A stretch of 64,000 nt of DNA from Agromyces protaetiae. GTDB taxonomy: Bacteria > Actinomycetota > Actinomycetes > Actinomycetales > Microbacteriaceae. The translations under genes and the position numbers were made by a program. The notes under the pieces are model-generated. The model was not told the DNA's origin. It ran no database searches and saw nothing but the letters and a program-made list of their open reading frames with translations. The stretch lies in assembly GCF_030866785.1 (NCBI RefSeq), contig NZ_CP133018.1, positions 1,116,001 through 1,180,000 on the forward strand, in the 5' to 3' direction. Of this stretch, positions 35,299-46,213 are shown one piece after another; within the stretch, counting starts at the first letter, position 1, and every line of letters begins with the position of its first letter.

Positions 35299-36015
35299 AT
35301 GACCGATCGCGCGACGGATGCCCCGGCCGAGCCCGTTCCCGGCGCGGGACGGCCCGCGCCCGGCGAGGGGTTGAACGAGCTCGTCGCCATGGTCGCGCGG
35401 CTGCGCGCGCCGGGCGGATGCCCCTGGGACGCCGAGCAGACCCACGAATCCCTCGTGCGCTACCTCGTCGAGGAGTGCTGGGAGCTCATCGACGCCATCG
35501 AGTCGGGTGACCGGTCGGAGATGATCGAGGAGCTCGGCGACGTGCTGTACCAGGTGTTCTTCCACGCCGACATCGCCGCGCACACCCCCGGTGAGGACTT
35601 CGACGTCGACGACGTCGCGCGGCACATGACGGCCAAGATGGTGTCGAGGCATCCGCACGTCTTCGGCGATCGCGAGGCCGCGACCGCGGCCGACGTCGTC
35701 GCGTTCTGGGAAGACCTCAAGGCCACCGAGAAGCCGCATCGCACGAGCGTGCTCGACGGCGTGCCGCAGGGCATGCCGGCGCTCGCGCTCGCCGAGAAGG
35801 TGCTCGACAAGGCCGAGAAGGTCGGCGTCGCGCCTGAGACATCCGGCCTTGCGGCGACGGATGCCGCGACCGAGGCCGAGCTCGGCGACCAGCTGCTCGC
35901 GATCGTGGTGACCGCGCGCGAGCGCGGCCTCGACGCCGAGCGCGCGCTGCGCGGTGCCCTGCGCGGGTTCCAGGATCGTGTGCGCGAGGCCGAGTCGCTC
36001 CCGCCGGTCGAGTAG
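35299..36015 (+). CDS. mazG: Nucleoside triphosphate pyrophosphohydrolase MazG
   Basis: 238 residues. Tandem MazG folds: the first has CPWDAEQTHESLVRYLVEECWELIDAIE and EELGDVLYQVFFHADIA, giving the ExxE...ExxD metal set; the second is degenerate (LGDQLLAIVVTARERGLDAERALRGA), normal for shorter actinobacterial MazG. It hydrolyses non-canonical or surplus NTPs to NMP and PPi. Start fixed by a TAGGCT box; a much longer upstream reading is a frame artefact through nhaA. Converges on an ABC permease gene 5 bp away. Confidence 0.93.
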   Translation: MTDRATDAPAEPVPGAGRPAPGEGLNELVAMVARLRAPGGCPWDAEQTHESLVRYLVEECWELIDAIESGDRSEMIEELGDVLYQVFFHADIAAHTPGEDFDVDDVARHMTAKMVSRHPHVFGDREAATAADVVAFWEDLKATEKPHRTSVLDGVPQGMPALALAEKVLDKAEKVGVAPETSGLAATDAATEAELGDQLLAIVVTARERGLDAERALRGALRGFQDRVREAESLPPVE

Positions 36016-36020
36016 CCCGG

Positions 36021-37090
36021 CTACGCCACCCGGCTTCCCTTCGGCAGCGTGCGCGCCGGCGTCGCCGTGCGTCGCCACGCCCAGGCCAGCGCACTCGCGC
36101 CGAGGAGCACGTGGATCGTGAGGCCCACGAACCACGACGGCACCGACCGGTCGTAGACCTCCTGCGGGGATTCGGAGTCGTACGAGGAGCCGTCGGGCGA
36201 CCAGTCCGCGCAGTAATCGTTCACGACGTCGGTGGGCGGCGCGTGCTGGGCGGTGCGCACGCCCGTCGAGATCCAGCCGAAGAGGTCCCGCGGGTTCCCG
36301 TTCGCGTCGAACGAACCGGGCGCCGCATCGGCCACCACGACATAGGGGTTCGCGGCGAGAAATCCCCACACGAGGTCGAACCGCGGCACCCTGTTCTCGA
36401 AGGTCCGCGGCGGCGCGCACGCGACCTGCTCGCCGGGGCCGACGCCCTCGTCGTCGATGACCTCCCAATCGACGTCGATCACGGTCGTGCGCGTCGTGGT
36501 CTGGATCGCGGCACCGCCGAGCCCGAACCCGATGAGCGTGCCGATCGACAGCGCCGCGACCGCGAGGTAGGCGACCGCGACCGAGAACAGCGGCCGCACC
36601 AGCACGCCCGAGAGTCCGACGCCGATCGCCGCGACGACGCCGAGCTCGACCGCGGTGACGAGCGTGGAGACCAAAATCGTCGTCAACGGCACCTGGCCGA
36701 GCGCGACCGCGAACGCGAGGAACGGCAGCGCTGCGGCGAGGAACGCGAGCGCCGTGATCCACGCGGCGAGCCACTTGCCGACCACGAGCTGGCCCGTCGT
36801 GATGAGCGTGACCTGCGTCGTCGCGAGCGTGCCCTGGTCGCGGTCGCCGTTGATCGCGTTGCCGCTCAGGGCGGGGGAGACCAGCGTGCCGAGCAGCAGC
36901 ACGAAGAACACGATCGTGGAGAACACACCGCCGCCGCCGTCGTCCCACGCATTGGTCGCGAGCGTGAGCAGCACGGTGACCGCGGCGACGAGCACGACGA
37001 AAACGCCGAGGAGCACGTACCACGCGACGCCGCGGACGCGTTGACGGAGCTCGAGCGTGACGATCAGCCACATGCCGGGGAGGAAGCCGT

Positions 37091-37094
<4 letters not shown>
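36021..37094 (-). CDS. ABC-2-type exporter permease
   Basis: 357 residues. Six or seven membrane helices: one near 27-46, four between 80 and 205, then a soluble loop of about 120 residues outside or inside the membrane, and a last helix near 325-342. The GNAINGDRDQGTLATTQVTL region (about 75-95) is typical of ABC-2 permeases, the EDRxxGTL-like coupling motif. Its ATG overlaps the stop of the ATPase gene (ATGA). Substrate unknown; the large hydrophilic loop with three Cys (VACAPP and DYCADW) is distinctive. Confidence 0.82.
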
Positions 37095-38011
<917 letters not shown>

Positions 38012-38132
38012 GTCGTCCCTCTCGTTCGCGCGTCGTCGCTCGGCGGCTCAGGTGTGAGGTCCGCGTCCGGGCGAGTCTACGGTCCGTTTCCGTCGTGGCG
38101 GGTGAGCGACGGGCGAACTCCGCGCGTCCTGG

Positions 38133-38138
38133 AAGAAT
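38133..38138 (+). promoter_or_regulatory. Leaderless-type -10 box of hisS
   Basis: AAGAAT, 7 nt before ATG 38146. Weaker match than the TAGNNT boxes. Confidence 0.45.
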
Positions 38139-38145
38139 GGACCGC

Positions 38146-39405
38146 ATGGCCGTCTCCGTCACCCCGCCGCGCGGCATGCGCGACTTCCTGCCCGCCGAGA
38201 AAGCCCGCCGCGAGCATGCCCTCGGCGTGATCCGCCGGGTGTACTCGGGGCACGGGTTCGATGAGATCGAGACCCCGGTGATGGAGGACGCCTCGCGACT
38301 GCACGCCGGACTCGGCGGCGACAATGAGAAGCTCGCGTTCGCCGTCATGAAGCGCGGCCTGTCCGAGGCCGACCTGGCCGCGGCGGCGGCGACCGGCGAT
38401 GCGCTCTCGCTCGCCGACCTCGGTCTGCGCTACGACCTCACGGTGCCGCTCGCGCGGTTCTACGCGACGCACCAGGCGGCACTGCCGCCCGTGTTCCGGG
38501 CGATCCAGATCGCGCCGGTCTGGCGGGCCGAGCGCCCCCAGAAGGGCCGCTACCGCCAGTTCGTGCAGTGCGACATCGACATCATCGGGGAGGCCGGTCC
38601 GCTCGCCGAGCTCGAGCTGCTCACCGCGACCTCGGCCGCGCTCGGCGAGCTGGGGCTCGGCGGGTGCACGATCCGCATCAACGACCGGCGGATCCTCGCG
38701 GGGATCCTCGCCTCGTGGGGCGTGAGCGAGGCCCAGCGGGAGCGCGCGCTCATCACGATCGACAAGCTCGACAAGATCGGCGCGTCCGGGGTCGCGACCG
38801 AGCTGCGCGAGCTCGGCATCACGACCGTCGACGTCGCCGACGAGCTGCAGGCGCTCGCCGGAGCATCCTGGGACCTGCTCGACGCCGGCGACCCGCCCGC
38901 GTGGCTCGACACCGACGCGTTTCGCGACCTGCTCGCGCTGCGCGAGGCGCTGCCCGGCGCGGCGATCGAGTTCGACCCGACGCTCGTGCGCGGCATGGGC
39001 TACTACACGGGCACGATCTTCGAGATCGCGCACCCCGACTTCGGCTACTCGCTGGGCGGTGGCGGCCGGTACGACCACATGATCGGGCGCTTCCTCGGGC
39101 GCGAGGTGCCCGCGTGCGGGTTCTCGATCGGCTTCGAGCGCATCGTCGACCTGCTCGACCGCGGCGACGAGGAGCGTCCGCGCGCGGTCGTGCTCGTGCA
39201 CGACGCCGAGGTGCCCGCCGGGCGGCTGCTCGAGCTCAAGCGCGAGCTCGTGGCATCCGGTACCCGCGTGCGCCTCGAGCGCCGCGTGAAGAACGTGCGC
39301 GCCCTGCTCGACCGCGTGGCCGCCGACGGCTTCGACGCGTTCGCGACCGTCGACGCCTCGACGACCGACGCCGCCGCGCTCACCTTCAAGCCCCTCAGCG
39401 CGTGA
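38146..39405 (+). CDS. hisS: Histidyl-tRNA synthetase
   Basis: 419 residues, class II synthetase. Motif 2 VFRAIQIAPVWRAERPQKGRYRQFVQCDIDIIG, His-specific segments LVRGMGYYTGTIFEI and YSLGGGGRYDHMIG (motif 3 FSIGFERI), and a C-terminal anticodon domain. Start is ATG 38146 (AVSVTPPRGMRDFLPAE); an earlier in-frame ATG (38095) adds unlikely residues. Confidence 0.96.
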   Translation: MAVSVTPPRGMRDFLPAEKARREHALGVIRRVYSGHGFDEIETPVMEDASRLHAGLGGDNEKLAFAVMKRGLSEADLAAAAATGDALSLADLGLRYDLTVPLARFYATHQAALPPVFRAIQIAPVWRAERPQKGRYRQFVQCDIDIIGEAGPLAELELLTATSAALGELGLGGCTIRINDRRILAGILASWGVSEAQRERALITIDKLDKIGASGVATELRELGITTVDVADELQALAGASWDLLDAGDPPAWLDTDAFRDLLALREALPGAAIEFDPTLVRGMGYYTGTIFEIAHPDFGYSLGGGGRYDHMIGRFLGREVPACGFSIGFERIVDLLDRGDEERPRAVVLVHDAEVPAGRLLELKRELVASGTRVRLERRVKNVRALLDRVAADGFDAFATVDASTTDAAALTFKPLSA

Positions 39406-39437
39406 CCGGCGCGCGTCGCTGAACGCGCGCTCGGTGA

Positions 39438-40859
<1,422 letters not shown>

Positions 40860-40876
40860 CCGCCGTCAGAAGTTCA

Positions 40877-40907
40877 GGACGGGGGCGGCCGGAGGCCGCC
40901 CCCGTCC
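40877..40907 (+). terminator. Strong GC hairpin after eno
   Basis: Perfect 14-bp arms (40877-40890, 40894-40907; ends GGACGGGGG and CCCCCGTCC) around GGA. No U-run, as often in high-GC genomes; it lies 31 bp before the next gene, so it may attenuate rather than fully stop. Confidence 0.75.
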
Positions 40908-40938
40908 GTCGTTCCGGGCCGCGAGCGGAGGAGACGCG

Positions 40939-41496
40939 ATGAAGGCCGCGAATCGCCGCTCGCCGCGCCGCCCGCGCGGAACGGGCGCCGGCTGGCTCAG
41001 CAGCATGCGCCTGTCGGGCTTCTCAGTGATCATGATGGGCGTCCTCGTGCTCGGCGTCGTCGTGCTCGCGCCGACCATCGCCTCGTTCGCCGAGCAACGG
41101 CGTCAGATCGCCGAGCTGCGTGCGGCGGTGTCTGCGCAGGAGGCCGGCGTGCAGGAGCTGCGCGACCAACGCGAACGCTGGAACGACGAGACCTTCATCA
41201 TCACGCAGGCCCGCGACCGCCTGTACTACGTGCTTCCCGGCGAGGTGAGCTACCTCGTCATCGACGACCGCACCGAGGCGGCGAAGGCCGACACCGGTGC
41301 GGAGGTCTCCGCCGAGGTAACCGAGACGAAAGGCGACTGGATGCGCACGCTGCTGGGCTCGGTCATGACCGCGGGTCTCGCCCCGGATGTCTCCGAAGCG
41401 CCCGTGGATCCTGCGACGACCGACCCGGGCACGACCGACCCGTCCGCCACCGACCCGGCCGCCACCGACCCGGCCCAGTCCGGAGGTGCCGGATGA
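40939..41496 (+). CDS. FtsB/DivIC-type septum formation protein
   Basis: 185 residues. Cytosolic Arg-rich N-terminus (to 22), one membrane helix at about 28-50 (VIMMGVLVLGVVVLAPTIAS), a coiled coil at about 52-85 (RRQIAELRAAVSAQEAGVQELRDQRERW), and the family-typical RDRLYYVLPGEVSYLVID. The divisome subunit pairs with FtsL/FtsQ-like partners. The C-terminal 35 residues are a TDP(A/G)TTDP repeat, low complexity. Located after eno as in most actinobacteria; overlaps the DUF501 gene by 4 bp. Confidence 0.9.
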   Translation: MKAANRRSPRRPRGTGAGWLSSMRLSGFSVIMMGVLVLGVVVLAPTIASFAEQRRQIAELRAAVSAQEAGVQELRDQRERWNDETFIITQARDRLYYVLPGEVSYLVIDDRTEAAKADTGAEVSAEVTETKGDWMRTLLGSVMTAGLAPDVSEAPVDPATTDPGTTDPSATDPAATDPAQSGGAG

Positions 41497-42059
41497 CTCG
41501 GCCGCCGTTCGGACCCGTCGCGGAGCGGGACATCCGCATCGTGTCCGCCCAGCTCGGGCGGCCCGCCCGCGATGTCGTCGGCATCGCGGCCCGATGCGTA
41601 TGCGGCGCGCCGACCGTCGTGTCGACGCGGCCACGTCTCGCCGACGGCACGCCGTTCCCGACGTTCTACTACCTGACGCACCCGGTCGCGACGGCGGCGA
41701 TGAGCTACCTCGAGGCCGCGCAGGTCATGGTCGAGTGCACCGAACTGCTCGCCGCCGACCCGGTCGTCGCCGCCGCGTACACGCGTGCGCACGAGGAGTA
41801 CCTCGCCGACCGTGCACTGTACGGCGTGGTCGAGGAGATCGCGGGCGTCTCGGCCGGCGGCATGCCGACGCGCGTGAAGTGCCTGCATGCGCTCGCGGGC
41901 CACGCGCTCGCCGCGGGCCCCGGCGTGAATCCGATCGGCGATCTGGCACTCGAGCGGTCGGCGTGGTCGCCGAACGTGTGCCAGTGCCCCGACTACGGCG
42001 TCGAGCCCGCCGTCGAGATCGAACCCGCGGTCGAGGCCGCGCCCGAGGCCGGGCCATGA
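41493..42059 (+). CDS. DUF501 family protein
   Basis: 188 residues of unknown function, conserved next to eno and ftsB in actinobacteria. Four Cys: RCVCGAPTVVSTRP (pair) near 35 and VKCLHALAGHALA near 129, then NVCQCPDY near 163; these could bind a metal. C-terminal tail rich in Glu/Pro/Ala. ATG overlaps the preceding stop by 4 bp, and its stop overlaps the protease start (ATGA). Confidence 0.88.
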   Translation: MTRPPFGPVAERDIRIVSAQLGRPARDVVGIAARCVCGAPTVVSTRPRLADGTPFPTFYYLTHPVATAAMSYLEAAQVMVECTELLAADPVVAAAYTRAHEEYLADRALYGVVEEIAGVSAGGMPTRVKCLHALAGHALAAGPGVNPIGDLALERSAWSPNVCQCPDYGVEPAVEIEPAVEAAPEAGP

Positions 42060-43321
42060 GACGCCGCACGGTGCTCCGCGCCGTCGCGACCGTCGCCGCG
42101 ACGCTCACGCTGCTCGGTCTCGGCGCGGCACCCGCGCGCGCCGATCTGGTGCGCGACCTCGAGTACTGGCTCACCGAGTACGGCTTCACCACCGCATGGA
42201 ACACCTCGCGCGGCGCCGGCGTGAAGGTCGCGGTGATCGACACGGGCGTGAACGGCAGCGTCGCCGAGCTCCGCACGGCGGTCGTCGACGGCACGGATGT
42301 CTCGGGCCTCGGCACGCCCGACGGTCAGACGCCGGTCGGTGAGGACTCCGAGCACGGCACGCTCGTCGCGTCGTTGCTCGCCGGTCGCGGATCCGAGCCG
42401 GGGAGCGGGGTGATCGGCGTGGCGCCCGAGGCATCCGTGCTGACCGCGTCCGTCGCCTTCGGCGAGGACACCGGGGCCGCGCTCTCGAACGATCAGCAGA
42501 TCGCCGACGCGGTGATCTGGGCCGTCGACCACGGGGCCGAGGTCATCAACATGTCGCTCACCCGGAACACGCGGGACTGGCCTGAGATCTGGGACGAGGC
42601 GTTCATGTACGCCTTCGACCACGACGTGGTCGTGGTCGCCGCGGCCGGCAATCGCGGGAGCGGCACGACCGAGGTCGGCGCGCCGGCGACGATCCCGGGA
42701 GTGCTGACCGTCGCGGGCGTCGACCGCGATCAGACCGCGAGCTTCGATGCGAGTTCGCAGGGCATCACCATCGCCGTCGCCGCACCGAGCGAGGACATGG
42801 TGGGCGTGATGCCCGACGGCAGCCACATCCAGTGGAGCGGCACGAGCGCCGCGGCGCCGATCGTCTCGGGTCTCGTCGCCCTGGTCCGGGCCGAGTACCC
42901 GGATCTGGACGCGGCGAACGTCATCAACCGGGTGATCACGACGGCGAACCCGAACGGTCAGGCTGTGCCCAGCCCGCTGTACGGCTACGGGATCATCGAT
43001 CCGGTCGCCGCGCTCACCGCCGACGTGCCTACGGTCGAGGCGAACCCGCTCGGCAGCCTCGAGGAGTGGATCCGCGTGCACCGGCGGGCCGACGGCGAGA
43101 AGGCCGACACCGAGCCCGACGAGGCCGAGACGATCGTGCCCATCGCCGACCCGGTGCTCCCGGGCACCGACAGTGCGAAGACGCTGCTGCCCACCCCCTG
43201 GACGCTGGCCTACATCACGGTGCCGCTCTCGCTGGTCGCGGGATTTGGTACGCTAGCAGCGCTGTTGGGCATCGGCGCCACTCGGCACACCAAGCGGACG
43301 GCGCGCGAGCGCGCACCGTGA
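42056..43321 (+). CDS. Membrane-anchored S8 (subtilisin-like) peptidase
   Basis: 421 residues. Signal peptide (RRRTVLRAVATVAATLTLLGLG, cut near AARAD), then a catalytic domain with Asp62 (VAVIDTGVNG), His100 (EDSEHGTLVASLLAG) and Ser264 (WSGTSAAAPIVSGLVALV); oxyanion Asn in VVAAAGNRG. A C-terminal membrane helix near 387-410 and an Arg-rich cytosolic tail place the protease domain outside, as in mycosins. No type VII secretion genes are visible nearby. It is fused by overlap to DUF501, replacing the Ppx/GppA gene that often sits here. Confidence 0.9.
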   Translation: MRRRTVLRAVATVAATLTLLGLGAAPARADLVRDLEYWLTEYGFTTAWNTSRGAGVKVAVIDTGVNGSVAELRTAVVDGTDVSGLGTPDGQTPVGEDSEHGTLVASLLAGRGSEPGSGVIGVAPEASVLTASVAFGEDTGAALSNDQQIADAVIWAVDHGAEVINMSLTRNTRDWPEIWDEAFMYAFDHDVVVVAAAGNRGSGTTEVGAPATIPGVLTVAGVDRDQTASFDASSQGITIAVAAPSEDMVGVMPDGSHIQWSGTSAAAPIVSGLVALVRAEYPDLDAANVINRVITTANPNGQAVPSPLYGYGIIDPVAALTADVPTVEANPLGSLEEWIRVHRRADGEKADTEPDEAETIVPIADPVLPGTDSAKTLLPTPWTLAYITVPLSLVAGFGTLAALLGIGATRHTKRTARERAP

Positions 43322-43355
43322 TCGCATACAACTGAGTTCAAGGAGTCCATTCACC

Positions 43356-44858
43356 GTGCCCAAGATTTTGATCGTCGGCGGTGGCTACGCCGGGTTCTAC
43401 ACGGCGTGGAAGCTTGAGAAGTGGCTGCGTCCGGGCGAGGCCGAGGTCACCGTCGTCGACCCGCTGCCCTACATGACGTACCAGCCGTTCCTCCCCGAGG
43501 TCGCGGCCGGCTCGATCGAGCCGCGGCACGCGGTCGTCGCGCAGCGTCGCCACCTGAAGAAGACGAACGTCATCACCGCCAAGGTCACCGGCATCGACCA
43601 CGCGTCGAAGACCGCGACCATCACGCCCGAGGTCGGCGAGGCGTTCGACTTCGAGTACGACATCGTGGTCGTCACCGGCGGTGCCGTCTCGCGCACCTTC
43701 CCGATCCCCGGCATCGCCGACAACGCGATCGGCCTGAAGGCGATCGAAGAGGCCGTCGCGATCCGCGACCGCGTGCTCACGAACTTCGACAAGGCCGCGT
43801 CGCTTCCCCCCGGGCCCGAGCGCGAGCGCCTGCTCACGTTCGTCGTCGTCGGCGGCGGCTTCGCCGGCATCGAGGTGTTCGCCGAGCTCCGTTCGTTCGC
43901 GAGCGCGCTGCTGAAGTACTACCCGCAGCTCACGTTCGACGAGACGCACTTCCACCTCATCGAGGCGATGGGCCGCATCATGCCCGAGGTCTCGCTCGAG
44001 ACCAGCCACTGGGTCATCAAGCACCTCGCTCAGCGCGGTGCCCAGATCCACCTCGACACGCAGCTGACGAGCGCCGTCGACGGCCACATCGAGCTGTCGA
44101 CCGGTGAGAGCTTCGACACCGACCTCATCGTCTGGACGGCCGGTGTCATGGCGAACCCCGCCATCGTCCGCACGAGCGACCTGCCGGTCGAGGAGCGCGG
44201 CCGCATCAAGGCGCGCGCCGACCTGCGGGTGGGCGACGACGACGAGATCGTGCCCGACGCCTGGGCCGCGGGCGACATCGCCGCGGTGCCCGACCTGTCG
44301 GGCGGCGGCGTCGGCGGCTACTGCGTGCCGAACGCGCAGCACGCGGTGCGTCAGGGCAAGCTCATGGCGAAGAACATCGTCGCCGTGCTCCGTGGTGAAG
44401 AGCCGAAGGACTACTTCCACAAGAACATGGGCGCGGTCGCCGGACTCGGCATCGGCTCGGGTGTGTTCCAGTCGGGCAAGCTCGCGATCAAGGGCGTGCT
44501 CGCCTGGTTCGCGCACCGCGGCTACCACGGCCTCGCCATGCCGAGCTGGGAGCGCAAGTTCCGCGTCTTCTGGGGTTGGTGGAACAACTTCTGGCTCGGC
44601 CGTGACATCGTGTCGCTGGCAGCGGTGCAGCAGCCGCGCGCGCAGTTCGAGGCGTTCGCCGCTCGCCCGAAGCCCCCGGCCGAGGCGGCGCCCGCACCGG
44701 CGAAGGCCGTCGAGGCGAAGAGCCCCAAGGCTGCGTCCGCCAAGAAGGCTCCGACGAAGGCGGCCGCGGCGAAGGGCGAGGCTGCGCCCGCGGCCGAGGG
44801 TGCGCCCGCCGCCGACGCGAAGCCGGTCGCCGAGGCCGAGCCGGTCGCCGCGAAGTAA
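43356..44858 (+). CDS. ndh: Type II NADH dehydrogenase (NDH-2)
   Basis: 500 residues, a peripheral membrane flavoprotein moving electrons from NADH to menaquinone without proton pumping. FAD motif KILIVGGGYAGFYTAW at the start, NAD motif FVVVGGGFAGIEVFAEL near 160, and the quinone-site segment WAAGDIAAVPDLSGG near 305. A C-terminal tail of about 60 residues of Ala/Lys/Pro/Glu (PKAASAKKAPTKAAAAKG type) is atypical and histone-H1-like in composition. GTG start with AAGGAG upstream. A hairpin terminator follows. Confidence 0.94.
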   Translation: MPKILIVGGGYAGFYTAWKLEKWLRPGEAEVTVVDPLPYMTYQPFLPEVAAGSIEPRHAVVAQRRHLKKTNVITAKVTGIDHASKTATITPEVGEAFDFEYDIVVVTGGAVSRTFPIPGIADNAIGLKAIEEAVAIRDRVLTNFDKAASLPPGPERERLLTFVVVGGGFAGIEVFAELRSFASALLKYYPQLTFDETHFHLIEAMGRIMPEVSLETSHWVIKHLAQRGAQIHLDTQLTSAVDGHIELSTGESFDTDLIVWTAGVMANPAIVRTSDLPVEERGRIKARADLRVGDDDEIVPDAWAAGDIAAVPDLSGGGVGGYCVPNAQHAVRQGKLMAKNIVAVLRGEEPKDYFHKNMGAVAGLGIGSGVFQSGKLAIKGVLAWFAHRGYHGLAMPSWERKFRVFWGWWNNFWLGRDIVSLAAVQQPRAQFEAFAARPKPPAEAAPAPAKAVEAKSPKAASAKKAPTKAAAAKGEAAPAAEGAPAADAKPVAEAEPVAAK

Positions 44859-44897
44859 CCTCGCGGACTCGATCCGTGTCCCGTTCCTGACGGGGTG

Positions 44898-44932
44898 AAC
44901 GCGGCGGACGTCATCACGACGTCCGCCGCGTT
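44898..44932 (+). terminator. Hairpin terminator after ndh
   Basis: Perfect 15-bp arms (44898-44912 and 44918-44932, AACGCGGCGGACGTC and its complement) around ATCAC, followed by a short TCGTCGTT. The best intrinsic-terminator candidate in the window. Confidence 0.8.
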
Positions 44933-44984
44933 TCGTCGTTCGCCGGTCGTGCCCGCGGTCGAGTGCGCGAGCCGACGCATTCAG

Positions 44985-44990
44985 TAGGCT
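44985..44990 (+). promoter_or_regulatory. -10 box of the tRNA gene
   Basis: TAGGCT, 38 nt upstream of the tRNA 5' end. Confidence 0.5.
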
Positions 44991-45028
44991 GGTCCGCGCG
45001 GCGACGTCCCGGATGCGGCGGGGCGTGC

Positions 45029-45101
45029 GCTCCCGTAGCCCAACGGCAGAGGCAGGCGACTTAAACTCGCTTCAGTCTGGGTTCGAATCCCAGCGGGAGC
45101 A
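45029..45101 (+). tRNA. tRNA-Leu (anticodon UAA) with short variable region
   Basis: 73 nt: acceptor GCTCCCG/CGGGAGC, discriminator A; anticodon stem GGCGA/TCGCT around CTTAAAC (anticodon TAA); variable region only five bases (TCAGT); T-arm CTGGG-TTCGAAT-CCCAG. Leu tRNAs normally have a long variable arm (class II), so by sequence this is class I with a Leu anticodon. The integrase remnant is just downstream, marking this as a likely attachment site. Confidence 0.9.
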
Positions 45102-45142
45102 CGGACCTGACGGCTCTGAACTTGCCCGGAACCTCGCGGAAG

Positions 45143-45390
45143 TTAGCCCTTGGTGGCAGCGTCTCGCTCGTCCCGTGGCAACGAAATGGCAACAACCGCT
45201 GCCGCGCGGGCCTCATCGAGCGCGGTCGAAACGGCTTCGAGGTCGTCGTCGAACAGATCCGCGTACACCTCGAGCGTCCTGGCCGCGGAGGCATGGCCCA
45301 GCATCCGCTGCACAGCCTTCACATTGGCGCCCGCGCTGATCGCGAGGCTCGCGGCCGTGTGGCGGAGGTCGTGGCGGACGTCTCCTCGGA
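45143..45390 (-). pseudogene. C-terminal remnant of a tyrosine recombinase (integrase)
   Basis: About 82 codons on the minus strand, ending at the TAA at 45143-45145, only 41 bp from the tRNA. The fragment has RHDLRHTAASLAISAGANV (catalytic Arg), QRMLGHASAART (His/Gly) and the nucleophile region LEVYADLFDDDLEAVSTAL (Tyr). The N-terminal and central catalytic parts are absent; the upstream sequence belongs to another reading. The gene orientation and place, with the stop toward the tRNA, are classical for elements integrated at tRNA 3' ends. Confidence 0.85.
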
Positions 45391-45391
45391 C

Positions 45392-45717
45392 ACGGCAATC
45401 TCCTCCTGGGGGTTGCCGCCGACCCCGCCGGCCGGAGCGAGCCGCTACCCGCTCGCCGACCTTCGCAGGTTCACGGACTCGTTCACCCGACCGGACAACC
45501 CGGGCACGCTCGGCTCGTGCGATCAGGGCGCGGCGTGGATCGCGTTGGCGGCGTCGAACTACTACGGCCGCATCGTCAGCAACGCCGCCGCCCCGCGCGT
45601 CGGCGCTTCGGGCAACGGGTACATGGTGCAGGAGACGGCACGCCGAATGGTGTGCTCACGGCGACCATGGTCGACACCGGCAACGGGTTCACGAGCTTGG
45701 TATTGATCCCACATTCG
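45392..45717 (+). pseudogene. Frameshifted phage tail-like protein remnant
   Basis: Two plus-strand frames read as one broken protein. First: YPLADLRRFTDSFTRPDNPG...LGSC...WIALAASNYYGRIVSNAA, the pattern (DxFTRPD, GSxW, SN) seen in actinophage minor tail proteins. After about 45640 it continues in another frame: DGTPNGVLTATMVDTGNGFTSLVLIP. The start is missing and the junction with the integrase remnant is abrupt. The phage link is my pattern recognition, not proven. Confidence 0.4.
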
Positions 45718-46128
45718 GGCGCTCTTGAATCGCCCCGGGTGGGAGGGGGCGCTTTCGTGGTGTCGGGAGGACGCTCGCGTGAGCAGTCCCGTTCGGAATG
45801 CTGATCGGATCGCATCGTCGACATCGAAGACTGCAGCGCGTGCCAGTTCGGGAAGCTCATGGATGGTGTCAGTATCTCGCGAGTCGAACCAGTGGCCGTG
45901 CACCTCGATAGGTTCATCGAACCGTGCCGTGCTGAGCACGTTCTGCTTGTCGATGATGTGGCCGTGCTCGTCGGCTTCCCATGCCCGGAGTATCAACGTG
46001 TCGGGTTCGTCGAGCTCGAATCGGTACACGATGACTGGCGTCCTTCGGGCGAGTGAGCGTCTGCGCATGCACGGGAGCTTGGCGGGGCTGTTCCGGCCAC
46101 GGGTTCGGCGCTTCTCCATGTGCATCAT
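45562..46128 (-). CDS. Hypothetical protein in the island, probably 3'-altered
   Basis: 188 residues. Believable protein sequence runs from about residue 30 to 135 (VYRFELDEPDTLILRAWEADEHGHIIDKQN..., VHGHWFDSRDTDTIHELPELARAAVFDVDDAIRSAF). The last 50 residues are antisense to the tail-like remnant and look like run-on into foreign DNA, suggesting the true 3' end is lost. Start uncertain (46128, 46119 or 46068); a TAATAT hexamer lies at 46144-46149. No family recognised. Confidence 0.45.
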   Translation of the reverse strand: MMHMEKRRTRGRNSPAKLPCMRRRSLARRTPVIVYRFELDEPDTLILRAWEADEHGHIIDKQNVLSTARFDEPIEVHGHWFDSRDTDTIHELPELARAAVFDVDDAIRSAFRTGLLTRASSRHHESAPSHPGRFKSARMWDQYQAREPVAGVDHGRREHTIRRAVSCTMYPLPEAPTRGAAALLTMRP

Positions 46129-46163
46129 TAGAGAAATGCCACAATATTAGTGGGGGAGAAGAG

Positions 46164-46169
46164 TAGAAT
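46164..46169 (+). promoter_or_regulatory. Probable -10 box of the island secreted protein
   Basis: TAGAAT, 45 nt upstream of the TTG at 46214, in a locally AT-rich stretch shared with the divergent TAATAT box. Confidence 0.4.
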
Positions 46170-46213
46170 TTGGGTAGCGTGACCTCGGAATCCAAACGAG
46201 GGGAGTGGTTACA

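Noticed and set aside
33721..36015. A 764-codon frame through nhaA and mazG
   Set aside because: Antisense to nhaA; only the last 238 codons (mazG, from 35299) have coding character and their own promoter.
45061..45294. A minus-strand 77-codon frame next to the tRNA
   Set aside because: It is an off-frame shadow of the integrase remnant; the in-frame reading gives the recombinase motifs.
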